A stretch of DNA of 64,000 bases from Sphingomonas anseongensis (GTDB lineage Bacteria > Pseudomonadota > Alphaproteobacteria > Sphingomonadales > Sphingomonadaceae), in contig NZ_JAMGBC010000001.1 in assembly GCF_023516495.1 (NCBI RefSeq), forward strand, positions 1,822,501 to 1,886,500, in the 5' to 3' direction. The notes beneath the pieces are model-generated. The model searched no databases. It worked only from the letters and a program-made list of their open reading frames with translations, and was not told where the DNA came from. This document shows, piece by piece, positions 58,822-64,000 of the stretch (position 1 is the stretch's first letter; the number at the start of each line of letters is the position of its first letter). Position numbers and translations under genes: made by a program.

Positions 58822-58828
58822 AGCCTGT

Positions 58829-59146
58829 CTAGGCGACCCGGCGAATCCGCTTGGGTTGGTCTTCCTCATAGGGAATCTTGTCGAGCTTCTTGCGTAGCTC
58901 GTCGATGTTCGGATCCGGCTCGACGACTCCGCCGGTGTAGCGGGCGTCGCACTCGGCTTCCTCGGCCGTCAGCTCGCGCAGGTAGGAGATGGTCAGCCGG
59001 CGTCCGAAAATGTCGTCGCCGCGAAGCTTGAGCTCGGGCTCAGCCTCGTCGGGAAGGCTGTCGCGGATCGCGACCAGCGTGTTGATCAGGCTGTCCAGCG
59101 ACGTGTAGTCGCTGATCTCGATAAAGTCTTTGACGCGTCGACCCAT
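58829..59146 (-). CDS. Small conserved-looking hypothetical protein
   Basis: This is a 105-residue acidic cytoplasmic protein: GRRVKDFIEISDYTSLDSLI, then VAIRDSLPDEAEPELKLRGD and a basic C-terminus KRIRRVA. I do not recognise a domain. ATG 59146 follows GGGGAG by 6 bases; the GTG one codon upstream is less well placed. It converges with the ThDP enzyme (7 bases between stops) and diverges from the mutarotase. Confidence 0.72.
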   Translation of the reverse strand: MGRRVKDFIEISDYTSLDSLINTLVAIRDSLPDEAEPELKLRGDDIFGRRLTISYLRELTAEEAECDARYTGGVVEPDPNIDELRKKLDKIPYEEDQPKRIRRVA

Positions 59147-59274
59147 CACTCACTCCCCGTCCCGCGGGGCCCAATTACCGTCGCGCCAAATGGCGGCGCA
59201 ACGTCCAATGCAGATTTATCCCCAAGGAAGTTTAGCCCTGGTGAACAAGTTGGTTGGCTGAGGTTTAGGATGGC

Positions 59275-60159
59275 ATGGCAAATCCACTCCTGAGGCTTTC
59301 CGCGGACGCTCTCGAGCTTGGGCTTAGTCCTTCAATTGGCGGGGTAATATCGGATTTCACCTTGACCGGAGAGGGTGGGCGAACCCCGATATTGCGCCAG
59401 AGCCACAGTTCGCTCGAAAAGGCTGTCGACGCCGCGTGCTTCCCGCTTGTTCCCTTCGTGAACCGGATTCGCGGCGGATGCTTTGACTTTCGCGGTCGGC
59501 AGGTGCGGCTCGCTCCGAACATGGCCGGCGACCCAAGCCCGCTTCACGGGCAGGGCTGGACCAGCGCCTGGGAAATCGAACAATCCTCGGCGTCCAGCGC
59601 GACCCTCGCGTTCGACCATCAGGCAGGCGAATGGCCGTGGGCCTATCGCGCAGTGCAGGAGCTCCGGCTCGACGGCGAAGCGCTCCAACTTCGGCTTCTC
59701 TGCACGAACGAATCGCGCGAGCCGATGCCGTGCGGGCTTGGCCTTCACCCTTATTTCAACTGCGGCCCCGACACTCGAATCCAGACCGAAGTCGACCAGG
59801 TGTGGACCGTCGACGAGAAGGTCCTGCCGGTGGCCCGGATGGCCGCAGAAGGACGCTATGCGATCGGCGATGATCCCGTCTGTGGCCGGGGCCTGGACAA
59901 CGGCTATTCGGGCTGGAGCGGAAGCGCGATCTTCACCGATCCGGGCTGGCCGTTCGAGATCGAGCTGACTTCGCCCGACGCGCGCTTTTTCCAGCTCTAT
60001 TCGCCCGAGGAAGGCGGGCTGTTCGTTGCCGAACCGGTCACCCATGCCAATGCGGCGATGAACGAGCCGGAGGAGGATTGGCCCTCGCTCGGGCTTCGGG
60101 TGCTCGCGCCGGGCGAGTCGATGGATCTCCACGCCAGGATCGCGGTCCGGCGAGCCTGA
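59275..60159 (+). CDS. Aldose 1-epimerase (mutarotase)
   Basis: This is a 294-residue galactose-mutarotase-fold protein. FPLVPFVNRIRGGCFDFRGR (substrate-binding Asn/Arg), PLHGQGW with the binding His, PCGLGLHPYFNC with the catalytic His, and the late EPVTHANAAMNEPE with the catalytic Glu are all present. It would interconvert anomers of galactose for the dehydrogenase of the galactose cluster 7 kb away. A GTTTAGGA ribosome-binding site precedes ATG 59275. Confidence 0.9.
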   Translation: MANPLLRLSADALELGLSPSIGGVISDFTLTGEGGRTPILRQSHSSLEKAVDAACFPLVPFVNRIRGGCFDFRGRQVRLAPNMAGDPSPLHGQGWTSAWEIEQSSASSATLAFDHQAGEWPWAYRAVQELRLDGEALQLRLLCTNESREPMPCGLGLHPYFNCGPDTRIQTEVDQVWTVDEKVLPVARMAAEGRYAIGDDPVCGRGLDNGYSGWSGSAIFTDPGWPFEIELTSPDARFFQLYSPEEGGLFVAEPVTHANAAMNEPEEDWPSLGLRVLAPGESMDLHARIAVRRA

Positions 60160-60218
60160 ACGCCTCGGTTGATACGCTGGAAAGCCACCTATATAGCCCG
60201 CGGCTCCTGAGCCGCTGC

Positions 60219-60311
60219 GGAGACGTGGGTGAGTGGCTGAAACCAGCGGTTTGCTAAACCGCCGTACGGGGTATTCCCGTACCGAGGGTTCGAATCCCTC
60301 CGTCTCCGCCA
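60219..60311 (+). tRNA. tRNA-Ser (GCT)
   Basis: This 93-base gene has an encoded CCA. The acceptor stem GGAGACG pairs with CGTCTCC. The anticodon stem GCGGT/ACCGC encloses the loop TTGCTAA, giving anticodon GCT for AGC/AGU serine codons. A long variable arm (GTACGGG...CCCGTAC) and the T-arm GGTTCGAATCC are present. It lies 59 bases after the mutarotase. Confidence 0.97.
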
Positions 60312-60557
60312 CCTTTCTGCGCGCGTTGGCCGCCCCAACAGGGTAAACAAAGCCGCAACCGCGATTGTTGTCTTCGCGGTAAACTGCTCCAGACTAAACC
60401 TGCAGGTGGACGTGGACCGTCGGGGGCCGAGTGGACCGGCGTTAGCCTGCATAAGCGGGCGGCGCTGTCGTTTCCCGAACGGATGATCCGGACGCGAGCT
60501 GGCTCGCGACCGTATCCTGTCGTCCGCTGCCGATGTCTTGGCAGGGGGACCAGAGAG

Positions 60558-60839
60558 ATGAATTCGACTAGTGACCTTTCTACCTGCATCCGCACCGGCC
60601 GGCAGCGGCGGGTGACGCTGAATTGCGACGCCGTCGTCACCGAATCCGACGGTTGCACCATCGACGTCGTGATCGTGGACGTTTCGCTCGAGGGCTTCCG
60701 CTTGCGCTCGCCCGAAGAGTTCGAGCTCGGATCGACCATCACGCTGCAGATGCACGAGACCCGGCCAGTGCGCGGCGAAATCCGCTGGGCTTGCGGTCAC
60801 GAGGCCGGCGGCGTCTTCCTCGATCCGATCAGCGTTTAG
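60558..60839 (+). CDS. PilZ-domain protein
   Basis: This is a 93-residue single-domain protein. The c-di-GMP-binding motifs are [10 protein letters not shown] (the RxxxR type) and [10 protein letters not shown] (DxSxxG). It would bind cyclic di-GMP and act through a partner protein. ATG 60558 has a purine-rich GAGAG sequence in front. Its stop overlaps the end of the convergent monooxygenase gene by 4 bases. No cyclase or phosphodiesterase is in the window. Confidence 0.85.
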   Translation: MNSTSDLSTCIRTGRQRRVTLNCDAVVTESDGCTIDVVIVDVSLEGFRLRSPEEFELGSTITLQMHETRPVRGEIRWACGHEAGGVFLDPISV

Positions 60840-63142
60840 GCCCTGAGCGCCGCCGCGGCGGCTTCGGCCTCGCGCTTGAGGTTGCGGGCGAGCTGCGCCT
60901 GCCCATTGAGATATTGCGGCGGCACATGGATGTCGCGGTAGTCGAGCGCGGCGGCGGCTCGCAAAGTCCAGAACGGGTCGACCAGGTGGGGGCGCGCGAG
61001 CGCGACCAGATCTGCTCGGCCGGCTGCGAGGATCGAATTGGCATGGTCGGGCTCGTAGATGTTGCCGACTGCCATCGTCGCCAGCTTCGCCTCGTTTCGA
61101 AGCTTGTCGCTGAATGGCGTCTGGAACATCCGCCCGTACACCGGCTGGGCATCCGTCGAAGTCTGACCCGCCGAAACGTCGATCAGGTCCGCGCCTTCGC
61201 GGGCGAAAGCCTCGCCGATGGCGACGGCATCGTCGGGGGTGATCCCCTGCTCGCCTGCCCAATCCGTCGCCGAAATGCGGACGGACATCGGGCGGTCTTT
61301 CGGCCAAACATCGCGCATCGCGCCGAACACTTCGAGCGGGTAGCGGAGCCGGTTCTCGAGCGACCCGCCATATTCGTCGGTGCGCTTGTTCTGCAGCGGG
61401 GTGAGAAAGCCCGACAGCAAATAGCCGTGGGCGGCGTGAAGCTCGACCATGTCGAAGCCGCACTCGACCGCCATTTCCACCGCCGCGACGAACTGGTCGC
61501 GGACCGCATCCATGTCGGCGCGGGTCATCGGCGTCGGCACCTGGTTGACCGGCGACCAGGGTAAATCGCTTGCCGCCATCACCGGCCAGTTGCCCTGGTC
61601 GAGCGGGACGTCATTGCCTTCCCAGCCGACCTTCGTGGAACCCTTGGCGCCCGAATGGCCGAGCTGCAGGCAGATCTTGGCCTTGCTGTTCGAATGGACG
61701 AAATCGACGATCCGCTTCCAGGCGGCGACATGGTCGGCGTTCCACATGCCGGTGCAGCCGGGGCTGATGCGGCCCTCCGGCGAAACGCAGGTCATTTCGG
61801 TGAACAGAAGCGCGGCGCCGCCGAGCGCACGCTCGCCGTAATGAACGAAGTGGAAGTCGTTGGGCACTCCGTCGACCGCCGAATACATCGCCATCGGCGA
61901 GACGGTGATCCGGTTCTCCAGGCTCATTTCGCGAAGCTTGAAGGGCGCGAACATCGGAGGCGCAGTCTTGTTCGACCGGCCCTCGGTCGCGCGCTTCCAG
62001 AACCAGCGCTCGACGCCTTCCAGCCAGTCGCGGTCGCGAAGGCGGAGGTTTTCGTGGCTGATCCGCTGACTTCGGGTGAGCAGCGAATAAGCGAATTGCA
62101 GAGGCTCGAAATGAAGGTAGCGGCCGAACGTCTCGAACCATTCGGTCGAGTTGCGCGCGCTATTCTGGAGCTTGAGCACCTCGAGGTTGCGCTCCGCCTG
62201 ATATTCGAACAGCGCCGCGTCGCGCGTGAGGCCGGGGCGGTTCAGAACCTCCGCAAGCTTAATCGCGTCCTCCAGCGCAAGCTTGGTCCCCGAGCCGATC
62301 GAGAAATGCGCGGTGTGCGCGGCATCGCCCAGGAGGATGGTGTTGCCGACGGCCCAATTGTCGCACTTGATCCGGCGGAAGTTCAGCCAGGCGGCCGAGC
62401 CGACGAGGTGGCTGGCGTTCGACTGAAGCGGGTGTCCGTCGAGATATTTGGCGAACAGCTTTTCGCACGCTGCGATGCTGTCCGCCTGCGACATCGTGTC
62501 GAAGCCGAAGCGGCGCCACGTGTCTTCCGAGCATTCGACGATGAACGTCGAGCAGTCGGGCGCGAAGCGATAGGCGTGCGCCCAGATCCAGCCGTGCTCC
62601 GTCTCCTCGAACGCGAAGGTGAAGGCGTCGAACACCTTCGACGTGCCGAGCCAGACGAACTTGTTGGCGCGGACGTCCACGTCCACGGCGAAGGCGTCTT
62701 CATGCGTCTCGCGAAATCGCGAATTGGCGCCGTCGCCGGCGATGACGAGATCGTAGGACTGCCACTTCGGATCGGCGGGATCGCACTCGGTTTCGAAGTG
62801 CAGCGTGACTCCAAGCTCAGCCGCGCGGTCCTGGAGAATCTCGAGCAGCCGCTTCCGCCCAATTCCGATGAAGCCGTGGCCGGAAGAGGTGATGACCTCC
62901 CCCTTGAAATGGACGTCGATGTCATCCCAGTGCGCGAATTCGGACGCGATGACGTTCGCGGATTGCGGATCGTTGGCGGTGAGGTTCTCGACCGTCTGGT
63001 CGGAGAAGACGACTCCCCAGCCCCAGGTGACCCCGCGCGGATTGCGCTCGAACACTTCGATCTCGTGAGCGGGATCGCGAAGCTTCATCGAGATCGCGAA
63101 ATAGAGTCCTGCAGGCCCGCCGCCGATGCACGCGATCTTCAT
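60836..63142 (-). CDS. Bifunctional FAD monooxygenase / FMN oxidoreductase (salicylyl-CoA 5-hydroxylase or 2-aminobenzoyl-CoA monooxygenase/reductase type)
   Basis: This is a 768-residue fusion. The N-terminal half (about 1-380) is an aromatic hydroxylase: [20 protein letters not shown] (FAD GxGxxG), then the DG-like [13 protein letters not shown] and [20 protein letters not shown]. The C-terminal half (from about 395) is an old-yellow-enzyme domain: [30 protein letters not shown] and [20 protein letters not shown]. The fusion is known from salicylyl-CoA and 2-aminobenzoyl-CoA pathways. No aromatic CoA ligase or ring-cleavage genes are adjacent, so its substrate here is open. It overlaps the upstream gene by ATGA. 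Confidence 0.9.
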   Translation of the reverse strand: MKIACIGGGPAGLYFAISMKLRDPAHEIEVFERNPRGVTWGWGVVFSDQTVENLTANDPQSANVIASEFAHWDDIDVHFKGEVITSSGHGFIGIGRKRLLEILQDRAAELGVTLHFETECDPADPKWQSYDLVIAGDGANSRFRETHEDAFAVDVDVRANKFVWLGTSKVFDAFTFAFEETEHGWIWAHAYRFAPDCSTFIVECSEDTWRRFGFDTMSQADSIAACEKLFAKYLDGHPLQSNASHLVGSAAWLNFRRIKCDNWAVGNTILLGDAAHTAHFSIGSGTKLALEDAIKLAEVLNRPGLTRDAALFEYQAERNLEVLKLQNSARNSTEWFETFGRYLHFEPLQFAYSLLTRSQRISHENLRLRDRDWLEGVERWFWKRATEGRSNKTAPPMFAPFKLREMSLENRITVSPMAMYSAVDGVPNDFHFVHYGERALGGAALLFTEMTCVSPEGRISPGCTGMWNADHVAAWKRIVDFVHSNSKAKICLQLGHSGAKGSTKVGWEGNDVPLDQGNWPVMAASDLPWSPVNQVPTPMTRADMDAVRDQFVAAVEMAVECGFDMVELHAAHGYLLSGFLTPLQNKRTDEYGGSLENRLRYPLEVFGAMRDVWPKDRPMSVRISATDWAGEQGITPDDAVAIGEAFAREGADLIDVSAGQTSTDAQPVYGRMFQTPFSDKLRNEAKLATMAVGNIYEPDHANSILAAGRADLVALARPHLVDPFWTLRAAAALDYRDIHVPPQYLNGQAQLARNLKREAEAAAAALRA

Positions 63143-63750
63143 TCGGCCTCAGTGAACGCAACCATGACGTTCTGAACGGAACGGCTCGGTTTGCCCTCTG
63201 AATCCAGCACCTGCACCGGCTTCCATTGGGCCTTAATCGTGTCGCAAGCGACAGAAACGAGTGCCGGATTGTCCGGTTTAGGTTTTGTTGAGCGTGGCTC
63301 GTCGACACAATCCGTGATGGTCCCGTTGGCTTCCGCGGCAATCGCCACATTCACGGTGGCTGGTGATTTTTCCCCCTTTGGCAGCTGCTGCACTGAAATA
63401 TCGATGTCACGCACAGTCGGCAGTCGGTCCCCAAACACCAGGAAGATGATGGCTGTGCGATATACTCCTGGGACCGGGGTGCCATCGGTCCAGGTGGCGG
63501 GCTTGAAGGCGCCCCTCTTCAGGATAATCGCGCAGGCAAGCGCATCTATTTTTGCGCTCCCGGAGGGAGCCTCAATGCGGCAGCCCCGAATCTTCCCGCT
63601 GGAGTCGACGGCCGTTTCTGTAACAGGCTGAAACGCTGTTTGGTTGCCTCCCAAGACTTCCGCCGGATAGTCATCGCCGCCGAACCAACGCCCGAACTCG
63701 ATCGGCGTCGGAGCGGACAGCAGGGAGCTGGCGGCTAATAGCGAAAGCAC
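63139..63750 (-). CDS. Secreted protein with TonB-C-like repeats
   Basis: This is a protein of about 203 residues. From GTG 63750 it begins [20 protein letters not shown], a plausible short signal sequence. Two similar parts follow, resembling tandem TonB C-terminal domains: [20 protein letters not shown] with [20 protein letters not shown], and [18 protein letters not shown] with [20 protein letters not shown]. There is no proline-rich spacer or membrane anchor as in true TonB. The start is uncertain; the frame is open further upstream but overlaps the YdeI-like gene. It is coupled to the monooxygenase gene by ATGA. Confidence 0.72.
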   Translation of the reverse strand: MLSLLAASSLLSAPTPIEFGRWFGGDDYPAEVLGGNQTAFQPVTETAVDSSGKIRGCRIEAPSGSAKIDALACAIILKRGAFKPATWTDGTPVPGVYRTAIIFLVFGDRLPTVRDIDISVQQLPKGEKSPATVNVAIAAEANGTITDCVDEPRSTKPKPDNPALVSVACDTIKAQWKPVQVLDSEGKPSRSVQNVMVAFTEAE

Positions 63751-63839
63751 GGCGCTACTGTGCGGATCGATGGCGATGCTGTCCAGAGAAGCCGATTGTG
63801 TGGAATTCGAGCGACACGCGGCTTGTCTTGTCGGTGTTC

Positions 63840-64000
63840 TCAGCGGTGCGGGCATCCCGGCCAGCAGCAGGGGCGGCGCTTTCCCTCGCTCAGATTCTCG
63901 CAGCCCCAGCGGATGCGCTTCTGCCGAGTCTCCGCTTTCTTCGCGGACTCGATCCAGCAGATCCATTCGTTGCGCGCGAGCGGGGTGATGTCATTCCAGG
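63840..64000 (-). CDS. YdeI/OmpD-associated-family protein (3' end only)
   Basis: The last 53 codons of a minus-strand gene run in from the right edge of the window. They read WNDITPLARNEWICWIESAK, then KAETRQKRIRWGCENLSEGK and RRPCCWPGCPHR before TGA at 63842-63840. The PLARNEWICW...KAETRxxRI...GKRRPCCWPGCPHR ending is what I associate with the YdeI/OmpD-associated (bacteriocin-protection-like) family. The function is uncertain. The rest of the gene lies outside the window. Confidence 0.7.
   Translation of the reverse strand, partial: WNDITPLARNEWICWIESAKKAETRQKRIRWGCENLSEGKRRPCCWPGCPHR

Noticed and set aside
61655-63175. A 506-codon plus-strand frame opposite the monooxygenase/reductase fusion
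   Set aside because: It is a shadow frame. The minus-strand protein has FAD and FMN domain motifs throughout the same stretch.

Overview
The window is high-GC, tightly packed chromosomal DNA from an alphaproteobacterium, most likely a member of the Sphingomonadales. The signs are a Sphingomonas-type serine palmitoyltransferase with a dedicated acyl carrier protein, the rplU-rpmA-GNAT-obgE neighbourhood, lipoprotein and TonB systems typical of the group, and many GTG or TTG starts with 4-base stop/start overlaps. I see no insertion sequence, prophage, CRISPR array or rRNA. Two serine tRNAs are present.

Layout. 1-4122: the phosphate uptake operon pstS(partial)-pstC-pstA-pstB-phoU. 4219-7467: a secreted DUF2490-like protein, a GNAT-fold protein, a fatty acid desaturase and a small secreted protein. 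7526-10814: a B-family (ba3-like) terminal oxidase operon with a membrane-anchored dihaem cytochrome c. 10891-20695: a lipid region holding LptG and LptF permeases, a diacylglycerol-kinase-family lipid kinase, a nucleotidyltransferase-like protein, a hybrid histidine kinase, serine palmitoyltransferase, acyl carrier protein, a ceramide-reductase-like dehydrogenase, and obgE. 21134-25461: a small plus-strand gene, a NarX/NarL-type two-component pair, a GNAT enzyme and ribosomal proteins L27 and L21. 25550-31599: HspQ, tRNA-Ser(CGA), a TonB-dependent receptor, a KGG stress protein behind a probable EcfG promoter, a TonB-like protein, 6-phosphogluconolactonase and an MFS symporter. 31765-38042: an RND tripartite efflux operon and a small helical protein. 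38044-41259: acetyl-CoA synthetase, a CitE-like lyase and a MaoC hydratase. 41275-51108: CorA-like and NRAMP-like metal transporters, aconitase, a GFA protein, a cyclase, YgfZ, dihydroorotase and a Crp/Fnr regulator. 51175-60159: a complete non-phosphorylating entry route for galactose. 60219-64000: tRNA-Ser(GCT), a PilZ protein, a bifunctional aromatic-CoA monooxygenase/reductase, a TonB-C-like secreted protein and the 3' end of a YdeI-like gene.

How genes work together. The galactose cluster is two divergent operons: galactose dehydrogenase, KDPGal aldolase and KDGal kinase on the minus strand, and lactonase, a GH1-like glycosidase and galactonate dehydratase on the plus strand. A mutarotase lies nearby. 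Together they would turn a galactoside into pyruvate and glyceraldehyde 3-phosphate by the De Ley-Doudoroff route.

The most interesting region is 10.9-20.7 kb. There the first and third steps of bacterial ceramide synthesis share a locus with a lipid kinase, a nucleotidyltransferase-like protein and LptFG-type permeases. This suggests, but does not prove, a sphingolipid head-group and export module. All functional statements come from reading motifs by eye; no database search was run.
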